A stretch of DNA of 64,000 bases from Slackia sp. ZJ119 (lineage in GTDB: Bacteria; Actinomycetota; Coriobacteriia; Coriobacteriales; Eggerthellaceae). The notes beneath the pieces were generated by a model that made no database searches, was not told the origin of the DNA, and saw nothing but the letters and a program-made list of their open reading frames with translations. The position numbers were made by a program, and so were the translations under genes. This document shows, piece after piece, positions 17,840-28,600 of the stretch. The stretch is from assembly GCF_011039175.1 (NCBI RefSeq), contig NZ_JAAKEN010000011.1, forward strand, positions 1 to 64,000, in the 5' to 3' direction. The first letter of the stretch is position 1. Every line of letters starts with the position of its first letter.

Positions 17840-19621
17840 ATGAGCGACAAGATAAAAAACGCGAAGCACGGAAAGCATGCCAAGCCTGAAACCGACGAGA
17901 ACACGCCGCCTGGAAAGGACTTGAGCGGCCTTGATCACTTGGTGACCGAGAAAGGGAAGAGCGCGTCGGAAAACGCGCAGCCCTCTTCTGCGGACGCGGA
18001 TTCGGCGTCCGCCCAGCCTGCGCGGCCGCAGCGCCCGCAAACGATGCGGCTGCCGCCGATCACCCATCAAGACCTCGCTCCGCTTGCCGGCTCGCGCTCT
18101 CAATCGAACCAGCCCATGAGCTATGGCATGACGCCGTACGGGGCCGTCGCGCCGTCGCAAGGCATGCTTCCGGTCGACACCGCCGCCGCCCTGAAGCGCC
18201 AGCGTCGCAAGCGCGGCATCTTGAAGGCGCTCGGCATCACGTTGGGCGTGCTGGTGGCGCTTGTGGTCATCGCGTACGTGGGCGTGGCCGTGTACTTTTC
18301 CGACCGGTTCATGCCCAATTCCAACATCGGCGACGTGGACGTGTCGCTCATGAGCGCGAGCGAGGCCCAGCGTGCCGTGGCCAATTCCGTGTCGGACTAC
18401 GAGCTGACCGTGGAAGGCATGGGCTTCACGCTCAACCTTTCGGCCGTCGACACGGGCCTGCGCATCAACGCGGCCTCCATGGTGGACGAGGCGCTGTCGC
18501 ACGAAAACCCGTGGCTGTGGCCTATCGAGCTGCAGCGCGAGCACAACGAGACGGCCGCGCTTATCGCCAGCTACAACGATGCGGGGCTGACGCGCATCGT
18601 GGAAGAGGCCGTGGCGGCCTTCAACTCCACGGCGGAGGGTCCCACGAACGCCTCGGTGGCCTATGACGAAACGTCGCACGCTTATGTGGTGACGCCGGAA
18701 GCGCCTGGTCAGGCGCTTGAAGCTTCGAAGGTCGTCGAAGTAACCGAGACCGCGCTAGCCGCGCTCGAGCCCACGGCGACCCTTGACGAGACCGCGCTCA
18801 AGCAGCCCGAGATCACGTCTTCCGACGAGCGTCTGGCGCAGGCCGCCGAAAACGCCAACAAGATGATCGCCGCCGACTTCGACCTCATTTTGGGCGACGA
18901 CAGCGTCGAATCGGTCAACGGCGATATTATCCATCAGTGGATAACGCTGGACGACGAATACCAGGCGACGCTCGACCGCGAGGCCATGACCACGTGGGCC
19001 AATTCGATGGCCGACAGCCTGAACACGGTGGGCACGTCGCGCACCTACGAGCGTGCCGACGGCAAGACGTTCACGGTGGAAGGCGGCGTCTACGGGTGGG
19101 AAGTCGACCGTGAAGCGCTGGTGGAAGCCGTGGTCAGCGGCGTGGACAACGGTTCGTCCGAGCCGGTCTACATCCCCACGTTCTCGGAAGGCGACGTATA
19201 CAACGGCGTTGGCGAGCGTGACTGGGGCAACCGGTATCTGGACGTCGACCTGGCCGACCAGTATGTGCGCCTGTATGACGACAACAACAAGGTCATTTGG
19301 GAGTCCGACTGCATCTCCGGCACGCCCGACGGCGTGCACGACACCTCCACCGGCGTCTATTGGGTGAACCGCAAGCAAAGCCCCTCGAAGCTGACTGGCT
19401 ACGAAAACGGCGAAAAACTCTACGACACCGTCGTGCAGTACTGGATGCCCTTCGACGGCAACGCGATCGGCTTGCACGACGCCGACTGGCAGCCGGACTT
19501 CGGCGGCGAGATGTACAAGGAAGGCTACGGCAGCCACGGATGTGTGAACCTGCCGCCCGACAAGGCGGCCGAGCTGTACGGGCTTTTGAACGAAGGCGAC
19601 GTGGTCGTGAGCCACTGGTAG
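17840..19621 (+). CDS. Membrane-anchored L,D-transpeptidase
   Basis: Crosslinks peptidoglycan stem peptides by 3-3 bonds, or attaches material to them, outside the membrane. The 593-residue protein has a long disordered, proline/serine-rich cytoplasmic N terminus, one membrane helix at about 129-153 (ILKALGITLGVLVALVVIAY) preceded by RQRRKR, two PG_binding_4-like domains, and a C-terminal YkuD domain. The catalytic motif is complete: GLHDADW with His546, then SHGCVNL with Cys568. ATG at 17840 is chosen; GTG two codons earlier is possible. Just before it is the palindrome TCTCGCGAGA (17824-17833). The upstream neighbour is the insertion sequence, so its promoter must lie in the 126 bases between; TTGACG at 17744 is a weak candidate. 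Confidence 0.92.
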   Translation: MSDKIKNAKHGKHAKPETDENTPPGKDLSGLDHLVTEKGKSASENAQPSSADADSASAQPARPQRPQTMRLPPITHQDLAPLAGSRSQSNQPMSYGMTPYGAVAPSQGMLPVDTAAALKRQRRKRGILKALGITLGVLVALVVIAYVGVAVYFSDRFMPNSNIGDVDVSLMSASEAQRAVANSVSDYELTVEGMGFTLNLSAVDTGLRINAASMVDEALSHENPWLWPIELQREHNETAALIASYNDAGLTRIVEEAVAAFNSTAEGPTNASVAYDETSHAYVVTPEAPGQALEASKVVEVTETALAALEPTATLDETALKQPEITSSDERLAQAAENANKMIAADFDLILGDDSVESVNGDIIHQWITLDDEYQATLDREAMTTWANSMADSLNTVGTSRTYERADGKTFTVEGGVYGWEVDREALVEAVVSGVDNGSSEPVYIPTFSEGDVYNGVGERDWGNRYLDVDLADQYVRLYDDNNKVIWESDCISGTPDGVHDTSTGVYWVNRKQSPSKLTGYENGEKLYDTVVQYWMPFDGNAIGLHDADWQPDFGGEMYKEGYGSHGCVNLPPDKAAELYGLLNEGDVVVSHW

Positions 19622-19625
19622 GAGC

Positions 19626-19652
19626 AAGGGCGCTGCGGGCGCCCTTCTTCTT
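19626..19652 (+). terminator. Terminator after the L,D-transpeptidase gene
   Basis: AAGGGCGC (19626-19633) and GCGCCCTT (19639-19646) form a perfect 8-bp stem with loop TGCGG, followed by CTTCTTG. It starts four bases after the stop codon. Confidence 0.75.
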
Positions 19653-19764
19653 GCCTGGGGATTGGGCGCGGGACGTGCGAGCCGTGCCGCGGCTTCGAAG
19701 GGGCTGCGCGAGCGCCGCCGCGCAACCGCGCGGGTTGCGCGGACGCGAAAGGGCGCCGGGCCTG

Positions 19765-20244
19765 CTACACCACGGTCAGGTCGGCGTAGCGCAGGCCGAC
19801 GAGCTGCTCGAGCGCGTGCGGGCTTGTCTCTATCTGGCAGCCAATGCGCCCGCCGGAAAAGAAGATCGTGTCGTAGAGCGCGGCGGTCTCGTCGATGGCG
19901 GTCGCGAACAGCTTGTGCATGCCCAGGGGCGAGCAGCCTCCGTGCACGTATCCGGTGAGCGGCAAAAGCTCGCGGGACCTGATCATCGCGATGGACTTTT
20001 CGCCCGCGCACGCGGCCGCCTTCTTCAAGTCAAGCTCGCACGCCACGGGAATCATGAAAACATAGTGTTCGCTCGTTTTTCCCTGCGTGACGAGCGTCTT
20101 GAACACGCGGTCGGGGTCGAGCCCCAGTTTGGCGGCGACTTCTACGCCGGACAGCGCCGCGTCGGCGTCGAAAAACCGCGCCTGGTAGGGCAGCTTGGCC
20201 GCGTCGAGCAGCCGCATCGCGTTCGTTTTGGAATGGTCGGTCAT
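19765..20244 (-). CDS. ybaK: YbaK/EbsC-family aminoacyl-tRNA deacylase
   Basis: Hydrolyses misacylated tRNA, typically Cys-tRNA(Pro), in the cytoplasm. The 159-residue protein has the family's length and order: MRLLDAAKLPYQARFF, then GLDPDRVFKTLV with the conserved Lys49, HYVFMIPVACELDLKKAA, GYVHGGCSPLG with the GxxSPxG-type substrate loop, and IFFSGGRIGCQIETSP. AAAGGAG stands before the ATG at 20244. It is divergent from murI, with 87 bases between, and convergent with the L,D-transpeptidase gene. Confidence 0.92.
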   Translation of the reverse strand: MTDHSKTNAMRLLDAAKLPYQARFFDADAALSGVEVAAKLGLDPDRVFKTLVTQGKTSEHYVFMIPVACELDLKKAAACAGEKSIAMIRSRELLPLTGYVHGGCSPLGMHKLFATAIDETAALYDTIFFSGGRIGCQIETSPHALEQLVGLRYADLTVV

Positions 20245-20331
20245 TGCGCTCCTTTCCGTCGTCGCCGATTTTACTATGATACTTCGGAAGGCGGACGACA
20301 GGTTGTGGGCGCGGCGGATATACTGAAAACC
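20245..20331. promoter_or_regulatory. Divergent promoter region of ybaK and murI
   Basis: An A+T-rich patch (GATTTTACTATGATACTT, 20267-20284) lies between two G+C-rich genes. TATGAT at 20275 could be the murI -10, and TATCAT on the other strand could serve ybaK. Matching -35 elements are weak, so single sites are not assigned. Confidence 0.35.
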
Positions 20332-21282
20332 ATGAACGAGAACGCAAAGACCTCCACCTTCGAAAGGGCTGCGCAGAACGCAGGCGCGTCGGCGTGCTGC
20401 CAGCCGTCTGCGCCGCTTGGCGACCCGAGCTTCATCGGCGTGTTCGACTCCGGCTTCGGCGGCATGACCGTCGCGCGGGAGATCGCCAGGGCGCTGCCGG
20501 AAGAGTCCATCGTCTATGTGGGAGATTCGGCCCGCTGCCCGTACGGCCCGCGCTCGCTGGAAGAAGTGGACGGGTTCGTGCAGCAGATCGGGGCGTGGCT
20601 GGTCGAACGCGGGGTGAAGCTCATCGTCATCGCCTGCAACACGGCCACGGCGGCGGGGCTCGCGCACGCCCAGCAGACTTTCCCCGTGCCGGTCATCGGC
20701 GTGGTGGAGCCGGGCGCACGGGCGGCGGCGCATGCCACGAAGAACCGCCGCGTGGGGGTCATCGCCACGAAAGCCACGGTCGAATCAGGCGTGTACACGC
20801 GTGCCATCAGGCATTTGGACGCCGGCATCACGGTGTTTTCCATTCCGACGCCGCGGTTGGTCGAAATCGCCGAGCAGGGCATCCGCATGGCGGAAGGGCC
20901 GGTGGAGGACCTCACGTCGCGGGCGTCGAAGGTCTACATCCGCCCGGAATTCCAGGCCATCGCCCGCGACTACCTGGAGCCGCTGCGCCGCTGCGACATC
21001 GACACGCTCGTGCTGGGCTGCACGCACTTTCCGCTGCTGAAGGCGCTGATCGGCGGCGTGGTCGGGCGCGAGGTGACGCTGGTGTCGTCTGCAAAGGAGG
21101 CCGCCCGCGACGTGGCGGAAATCCTTGAGCGGCGCGGGTCGCTCGCGCCGGCGGGCTCGCGTCCGGCGTACGAGTTCTACACGACCGGCACCGATCTGCG
21201 CGACTTCCAGAACTTCGGTGCCCGTGCGTTCGGCCGCCCCATCGAGCACGTGGCCGGCGTCAGCTTCCCCGACCTGCGGTAA
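20332..21282 (+). CDS. murI: Glutamate racemase
   Basis: Makes D-glutamate for peptidoglycan. The 316-residue protein has IGVFDSGFGGMTV, VYVGDSARCPYG, IACNTATAAG with catalytic Cys102, and LGCTHFPLL with catalytic Cys230. The family is usually about 265 residues; here about 35 extra residues (Ala/Cys/Ser-rich) come before the first conserved strand. ATG at 20332 has no good ribosome-binding site. GTG at 20305 is in frame, and starting there would lengthen the extension further, so the true N terminus is uncertain. Confidence 0.93.
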   Translation: MNENAKTSTFERAAQNAGASACCQPSAPLGDPSFIGVFDSGFGGMTVAREIARALPEESIVYVGDSARCPYGPRSLEEVDGFVQQIGAWLVERGVKLIVIACNTATAAGLAHAQQTFPVPVIGVVEPGARAAAHATKNRRVGVIATKATVESGVYTRAIRHLDAGITVFSIPTPRLVEIAEQGIRMAEGPVEDLTSRASKVYIRPEFQAIARDYLEPLRRCDIDTLVLGCTHFPLLKALIGGVVGREVTLVSSAKEAARDVAEILERRGSLAPAGSRPAYEFYTTGTDLRDFQNFGARAFGRPIEHVAGVSFPDLR

Positions 21283-21400
21283 GGCGGCGGGGTGAAGGCC
21301 GGGCTGCGACGTCGGGCTGCGACGGCCGGGCGTCTGGCGCCGCGCAGCCGCTTCTGACGGCCGATGCGGCCTTCTTCGGCACGGGGCGTCCGCCTCTGCT

Positions 21401-21427
21401 TTGCCTTCCCTTACTTTATACTATATA
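21401..21427 (+). promoter_or_regulatory. Possible promoter of the pyrophosphatase gene
   Basis: TATACT at 21417-21422, within TTTATACTATATAT, is the only A+T-rich box in the 241 bases after murI and a five-of-six match to a -10. TTGCCT at 21401 is too close to it but sits 15 bases before TATATA. The leader to the ATG would be about 95 bases and is G+C-rich. Confidence 0.35.
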
Positions 21428-21523
21428 TCGTGCAGGCGCCGCGCAGGCCGCGTCGCCGGCTTGCCGCCTGGCCCGCCGAAGCGCCGGCAGCCCCAGTTCG
21501 CCCGACCTCTTGAAAGGATCCCC

Positions 21524-22117
21524 ATGAGAGACATCGTCCTTGCTTCCAACAACGCCCACAAGGCCTCCGAGATCGAGGCCATGCTCGGCCGCGACGACGT
21601 CCGCGTGCGCACGCTGGCCGATTGCGGGCTGGCGTCCGACCCGGTCGAAGACGCCGACACGTTCTGGGGAAACGCCCGCATCAAGGCGCGGGCGGCCCAG
21701 GCGTTGGCACCGGGCGTGGCCGTGCTCGCGGACGATTCGGGCTTGGAAGTGGACGCGCTTGGCGGGGCGCCGGGCGTGTGGTCGGCCCGCTTCGCCGGCG
21801 AGGACGCGACCGATGCCGCCAACAACGCGAAGCTGTTCGCCGAGCTGGCCGACGTGCCGGAGGGCAAGCGCCAGGCGCGGTTCGTGTGCGAGCTGGTGTT
21901 TCTTGACGAAGCGGGCGAAGAAACCCACGTGCGCGGTACCATCGAAGGCGTTATCGGCTTTGAGGAGCGCGGAGACGGCGGCTTCGGCTACGACCCGCTG
22001 TTCTATCCGGACGCCTACGGACATGAGCGATCGCTCGCCGAGGCCACGGCCGAAGAGAAAAACGCCATTTCGCACCGCGGATGCGCCGTCCGCGCCCTGA
22101 AGGAGGCTTTGGCGTAG
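21524..22117 (+). CDS. rdgB: Ham1/RdgB-type XTP/dITP pyrophosphatase
   Basis: Removes noncanonical purine nucleoside triphosphates (dITP, XTP) to monophosphate plus pyrophosphate. The 197-residue protein has the nucleotide-binding start DIVLASNNAHKASEIEAML, the acidic ADDSGLEVDALGGAPGVWSARFAG, FGYDPLFYP, and ISHRGCAVRALKE at the end, with normal family length. AAAGGA stands seven bases before the ATG at 21524. It follows murI in the same direction, a frequent pairing, but has a 241-base gap that could hold its own promoter. Confidence 0.94.
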   Translation: MRDIVLASNNAHKASEIEAMLGRDDVRVRTLADCGLASDPVEDADTFWGNARIKARAAQALAPGVAVLADDSGLEVDALGGAPGVWSARFAGEDATDAANNAKLFAELADVPEGKRQARFVCELVFLDEAGEETHVRGTIEGVIGFEERGDGGFGYDPLFYPDAYGHERSLAEATAEEKNAISHRGCAVRALKEALA

Positions 22118-22267
22118 AGCGAACGGCGGGCCGACAGAGCCGGACCAGCGAACCGAGCGGCGCTGCACGTGCTCGCGCTGCGTCTGCCTGCGTCCGTCGA
22201 CGGCGGCTGCGCTTCGAAAAGAAGCGTGGTGGGGCTGCAAAAATCTCGGAAAAAATGCCGCATCGTT

Positions 22268-22297
22268 ATACAACTGAAAGTTGTATGCGTGTATACT
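22268..22297 (+). promoter_or_regulatory. Operator-like inverted repeat and -10 box upstream of the giant gene
   Basis: ATACAACT and AGTTGTAT (22268-22275 and 22279-22286) are a perfect 8-bp inverted repeat around GAA. TATACT at 22292-22297 is a good -10, so the repeat would cover the -35 position, where a repressor could block polymerase. No regulator gene is adjacent. The 150 bases before it, after the pyrophosphatase gene, hold nothing else but a small CGCTTC/GAAGCG hairpin near 22210. Confidence 0.55.
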
Positions 22298-22324
22298 GTT
22301 GACTAATTGAATAAGAGGACGAGT

Positions 22325-22423
22325 ATGTTCGGCTCAGTTTCTGTCCGACGAGGGATGCTCGAACCTGTGGTTGCAAGCTCGGGAGCGTGCTTTGTTTGCG
22401 CACCCGAGTTTGCGGTTGCGTGA
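22325..22423 (+). CDS. 32-residue leader peptide frame before the giant gene
   Basis: ATG at 22325 has AAGAGGA seven bases upstream, a better site than the giant gene's own. It encodes MFGSVSVRRGMLEPVVASSG, then ACFVCAPEFAVA and TGA at 22421. It is in the same frame as the giant gene and ends 12 bases before its ATG, so translation could be coupled. CTCGGG near 22379 and CCCGAG near 22404 could fold into a hairpin within the frame's end. Whether the peptide is made is unknown. Confidence 0.45.
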   Translation: MFGSVSVRRGMLEPVVASSGACFVCAPEFAVA

Positions 22424-22435
22424 AGGCGGGTTCGT

Positions 22436-22666
22436 ATGAAACTGGGAAAACTGAACACACCATCGGTCGATGTCGAGCAGAAGGACCGACATCTCGCTCT
22501 TTCGCTGGACGGCGATCTGCCGTCTCAATCGGCGCATGCCGACAGCGACGCCTCAGAGGAGGTGTCGACGACAGCGCTGCCGCATTATTCCTTGAGCCAC
22601 AAGATAGTGTCGGTCATTTTGGCCGTTTTGTTGGCCCTGATGACGTGGGACTCTCGTGCCGTTGCC
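22436..22666 (+). other. Signal peptide with extended N-region of the giant protein
   Basis: Residues 1-77. A charged 55-residue lead is followed by SHKIVSVILAVLLALMTW and SRAVAE, a plausible type I signal peptidase site after AVA. The long N-region resembles the extended signals of very large secreted proteins in other bacteria. Confidence 0.65.
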
Positions 22667-25600
22667 GAAATGCGCGTCATCGTCCAAAACGAAGACGTTC
22701 CTCTGGCATCGCCGGCAAAAGACTCGGCCGAGCAGGATGCCGACGTGCTCGCAGCGGACGGCGGCAGCGGGGGCGACGCGTCCGAAAGCGACGAGGCGGG
22801 CGACGCGCCCGAAAGCGGCGACGCGCAAGACGACGCTCAAAAGACGGATGAGGCGAAAGCCGATGCCGACAACGCCACGAAGGGCAATCCCAGCGCGGAA
22901 GCAACCGCGGCCCTGAACGGCGACGCCGACGAAAAGGCCGTCATGGAAGAGGCCGACTATCCCGATCCGAACACGTTTCTTCCCGAAGGCCTGGAGAAGG
23001 CCGACGCCGTGCTGCCTTCGCCTTCGGCAGACCTCGTCGCCGCGTCCCAGAAGGCCGGCGGCGTGTCCGATTCCCAGCTTGCGGACAAGTTGTCAGGTTT
23101 GTTCTCGTATTCTTTGACGGCCACGGGCGCTATGCAAACGTCCGATGGCGCGTATCAGGTCGGTGCGTCGTCGGTCGCCATCCAGCCGAGCTTCGGCGAT
23201 CTGGACGAGCTGCTTGGCGGCGGTTACCTCGGCGGCATGGAGCACAACGACTTCGTGGCGTACGTGTTCGAGGCGCCGTACCTTTATAAGAACGTTGACG
23301 GAGTGCTTGAGCAGACGACGTCCGAAGAAATGTGGAAATCGCGCGGGGGCGACAAGGAGGACCTGCGGGCGGTGTTGAAGGCCGACGAGGTGCCCGACGG
23401 GTGGACGGTTTGGACCGAGCATGACGGCAAGTACTTGAAGCGAACCGAAGACGAAATCGCCGCCGGCCTGTCGGGTCGGCTTGTCGTGCGTTATGAAGGC
23501 GCACTCGACGAAAACGGCATCGTGGACCCTGACACGCGCGGGCGCATGAGCGCGACGGTGGCGGCTCCGACGTTCGAAGCGTCGCTGACGTCCGGCGTGC
23601 CGGCCGACTGCATGGTGGAAGTGCGCGGCGGCTACAAGGTGAGCACCTATACCGCGCCGGCACCCGAGGGCGGCAAGGAGACGGGCGAGCGCGTTGTCGC
23701 TGATATGCGCGTCGACGACGCGGCGGCCGTGAAACTTTCCAACGTGGAAGCGGAAACGCGCTTGGCAACAAGCGTTGAGGCGGCGCCGGATGCGCAGGTG
23801 GGCGACGAGATTGCGCTCGCTGTGCTGCAAGCGAAGGTGTATGCGGAAAAGGGGAGCGCCGAAGAAGGCTCGTACCGCTTGACCGTGGCGCCGCAGGGCG
23901 AAGAAGCAGCCGGGCTGAAGGCGGCCGACGTGCGCGTGTACGACGTGACGAAGCTTGCGGCCGACCAGCGCGAGGCGGTCGACTGGACGAATGCCGAAGC
24001 AGCTGCCGCCGCGGCAGGGCAAGGCGCGGTCGAAGTCGCGGTCGAGGCCGCAGACGACGGCAGCGTGGTCGCGACGCTCGACGTTGCAGAAGGGCAGGAG
24101 CTTGCGGAGAACGCCGACGGCGCGGGCGAGAGCGCCCGCGTGTTCGTCGTGGTGGCGCCGTTTGATGCGAACGCCCTGGTGAAGGCCGATGTTGAAGGCG
24201 ACGGGCCCGATACGGGCGACGATGAGCTTGTAGAAGGCGCGACCGAGGAAGCATTCGAGCCGGCGCAGCTGCACGTGACCATCGAGGCGAACGCGAACGC
24301 ATCGCTCGCGCAAGAGGAAAAGGTCGCGGCGGGGGCAAGCTGGAAGGATGCCTGCGCACCTGAAGCGTGCACGTACCGAAGCGTCGCCTTCGTGCCGGTG
24401 ACGTTTGCCCCGCGCAAGGTGCCCGAGCCGGCCAAGCCGGAAACGACGGACAAAACGCCTGCCGACGAAGGGTCGAAAGACGACGACGTGGACGCCGACC
24501 CAGATGGAGAGGATGCGCAAAAGCCTGAAGAGAAGCCTGCCGCCGACGATGCGCAGGCGAAAGACGACACAACCGCAGACGACCAGCAGCAGGCTGCAGA
24601 CGAAGCCGCCCCGAAAGACGAGGCGGCCGACGTGTCTGATGAGGAGGAGTTGAACCCGGTCGAGCTGCTCGCGCCCCAAACGCGGCTTTACAGTGTGGCG
24701 TTGTATGCGAATGCGGCGGCTGGCGCAGGAGGGTTCTTCCTTGACGAAAATATGTTCAAGCCTGAGTTCCAAGAACCAGATATGGAAAAGATCGACGGCG
24801 TGGGCAACTATCTTATGCGTCCGGGCAATCCGGGCAGACTTGTTGTAAGAATGTCCGGTAATGCTGTGACAGCCCATGGCGGCTACTATGGTGGTTCAGA
24901 GAGTACGGCGACTACCTATTACTTGAGCATTCCGTTTTTCAAGATCAATGAAGATAACGGCGCTGAATCGGTGTATTACGGCACTCAAACCTCTGACAAC
25001 GCCTATATGGGTTTGAAGATCGAAAATGCATCCACAGTCACAGCCCATTACGACCTGTATGTGGACAGGGATCCTGACATACCTGATACTGACCCGAGCA
25101 AGTGGTTTCTCATCAATACGCCTGCCCAGCGCAACAATGCTGTGGCTGCGGGGTACCTGAGGGATCCTGAACTGCTAACGGGCAGGATTAAAATGGTGTG
25201 TGTGGGAAACAGGCAGGGTGCCGGTCCTGCTCACAACATGCCGGATTACAGGCAGACGGGCAACGATTCACTTGATTGCGCTATCATATTCGCCGGCGAT
25301 GACCTTCCGTCGACCACAGGCGGCAACATCAAGCTTGAGGCCAAAGTGTATAAAGCCATGCTTCAGGGTGTTTTGCCGGTGTATCCCGCAACGAATCCAG
25401 ATCCCTATGTCGCCAAGGCGGAAAACCGCTACATTCCGGGCGCGACAGACGGAAACTACCTGCGCAACATCACCATTATCTATTCGGACATCGACTTCGA
25501 CACCGGGATAAAAACGTTGTCGGAATACCACAATGACGGCGTGAGCCGCATAGATGCCAAGGCGAACGTGTTGTGGGACCAGTTCAATTACATGGTCTAT

Positions 25601-28600
25601 CGAGGAACTACCAACAACACGTCTGACGATGCGGACATCGATCGCGTTCAGTATCAAATCCGTGCTATGAACGTTACGACCGACAAAGGCAAAGGCCTCA
25701 AAAAATATGACCATCTGAGGTGGATCTACGACCCGGACGATCCGAGCAATCCAACGCTGGGCATTGGGTCGGACGAGAGGCCGCTGTTCCAAAACTATGA
25801 AAACAAGACGTTTGTGGGCAAGCCGGGTAAAGGCGGCGTCCTCGTTTACAACACGAAAGGATGGACTGACCAGGACTACAAGGACCTTGACACAAACGAC
25901 TTCCACAACATCAACGATATTTACGATCAGGTTATCGCCAGGTGCCCCGATGGTTCACTCGAAAAGTTTGAAGCGGAGCAGCGGCGCAGTCCCTTGCCAT
26001 ATTCCTGCCAAAATCAAAATGGCGTCACGTATTTCATCATTCATGGCTTGACGGATGGCTATCCGAACGGTGGAAAATACAACATTGGCGGCCATATGAA
26101 GGCCGATGAGACGAGCGAATACATCATTGCTGTGCCTTACACGACCAATATTCCGGTCACGAAGGCCGACGTCGGCATAGTGGCAGGATCTCCGGGAACC
26201 GAAGGCCATGACACCTATGTGTCGACCACCACAACCATTCGTTTCGGCAATCTGGGTGAGAAAAGCTATTCCTGGTCAAAGAACCCCAACGGCGGCAAAC
26301 TGCCGGTTTTGGATACGTTCAAACCGATTAAAGCGAATGTCAAATTTGAGAATCGCGTGATCGACAAAAATCCGCTTCTTGGTGCTAACAACATTGTCCA
26401 GACTACGGCATTCGAAAACCTGCTCGGATATCCGCGCACCATCGTGCTCGATGACTTCAAAATGTCGGGCAATCGGCCGATCATTGGAACGGACTACGTC
26501 AGCGACAACGACACGGCGGGCCCGGAGCTGTACAATCAGCTGCCGTCATATTTCAGGCCTTATGGCGTCGAGCTTACGGTCGCGGGCGAGCCCAATGCCT
26601 CTTCGGTGCAGTTGAGCGACGGATTTGACGACAACCCGGACGATTTCAGCAACGATGCGAGCAATCCGGGACGTTTCGCACTGGGCCAGCTCCCTGCGGG
26701 GCTTTCACAGGCTGCTCAAGACGAATGGGACGCGCTTGTTCCGAAAATCCCTGATGGCTCAGTCGTGCAGTTCCAGGTTCGGTACAAGTCCGACAGCAGT
26801 CCCGACAAGTATCGGTGGATCACGGTAGGCGAGCCGCAGCAGGTGTCGACGGGCACCGATGCAAGCGGCAGGCCGACGGCTACCTACATGATAGGCAAGA
26901 CGGACCGCGTTGATGCAACCGGAAACGCGGTTGACAGCATCAGCGAGATCCTTCATGACATGGGCGTTTACAGCGTGGTGAACCGCACACGCTTGCGGTA
27001 CCCCTTCACGCTCACCGGCAACGTGCGCATTGTGCTGAAGAACAACCTGAAGCCGCAAGACGAATACAGCGACACTGAAATTCCCATTTCGGTAAAAATC
27101 CATGGCGCCATGACGGTGGGCAATACCCATTACAACAACAATGCCAGGATTCTGTTCGGCGTGAAAAAATGGTCCGACGAAAATCGGAAGTACGTTTCGT
27201 CGAAAAAGGAGACGACGGCGGACGTCTCCCTTTTCATGAATGCGAAAAAGACTGGGCCGCATGTGCGAGCCAGTGCGTTGAACAGCCCCAACATGAACAT
27301 GCCTGCAGGGCAGACCGTTCCGTCTGAAGTCGCGTTTGGCAAGTCGCGGGATGCATGGCGCAGTGTCAACGGCAGTGAGCAGGACGAGCGTTACGCAGAT
27401 CATTCCAGCAATTTGGACGCGAATGAATGGAAAGAGCGCAAGGCCTACTTGGACTACACGGGTTCTGGGTGGCGCTACAACGTATGGAACGAGGCCGCCT
27501 CTCAGCTTGAACCGGCGTCCATCAAGATCGGCAACATCAGAGTCGAGCCGTCCAATCCGGCGTACGACGGCATTGACAAACCTTTCGATGCGGAAGGCAT
27601 CTACCTCAGTGCGGGGCTGGTCGACAAATGCGTGCTCGATTACTGCGACGTGGTGTACGTGAACAAGGTGACCGGCTCCCTATCGTCAAGGACCATCGAC
27701 TTGCGTGACGCATCAAGCCCCTACCTCTCCGTAACACCAAACGGCGGCCTGCTCATCGAAGAAGAAGCTTGGGGCGGCAGCGACTTGAACTACTTGAAGG
27801 AAGTCGAAATCAAGGTCGAGCGCTTCATTACGGACAAGAACACCTCTGACAACAACTTGAACCATGTTACCGATGAAACGACGCCTGCCAACCAAGAGGC
27901 GTCTTATGTCGAAATCTTGGGTACGCCGAGGTATGTGGGCGAGCTGCACCGCGAGGCAACGTTCGGGTCTGACTATGGCTTGAATGACGAGCTGGAATGC
28001 TGGGACACGGCTGAAGCGGTTTTGAACGTCGAGGTTCCTCCGTTTGAACCGCAAGTCGAGGCCTTTGCAATCCAAAGCAGCGGCAACGATCCGAACCGCG
28101 TGCGCAAGCCGGGCATGGATTTGGGACCGAGCATTGGGGTGACCCCTGCGGACCCCCCCACGCAGAAAAGCTCGGGCGATCCGAACGATGGGACGCAAAA
28201 CCGCATCGACACGTATTGGAACGACGTTGATTCAGGCTATCGGTATTACATTCGCAATACAGGCGACTGTGAAATGCCTAAGAGCAGTCTAAACATCGGT
28301 TTGACTGACAACGATCCGGAAATGTATCGATCGGGCAACGTGGCCACAAAGACGAACGTGGTCGAGGTTCCTTCGGGACAAACAGCGGAACGTTTCGGAT
28401 TTGAAACGACGAAGCTGTTCCTCAGCAAAGAGTTCGTGAAAATGGGCATCCATTCGATGACGTTGCAATACCTCAACGATCGAAACCTTTTGATAACGCG
28501 GGTGTACCACGATGGCAGCGGCGGTTTCACCGACAAAATGGGTCTCGTTTTGCATTACTTCCTGAAACAACTTTACGACCCGTCGTATCAGCCGGAGAAC

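Noticed and set aside
18052-18384. Minus-strand frames opposite the L,D-transpeptidase
   Set aside because: Shadows of a gene with complete catalytic motifs on the plus strand.
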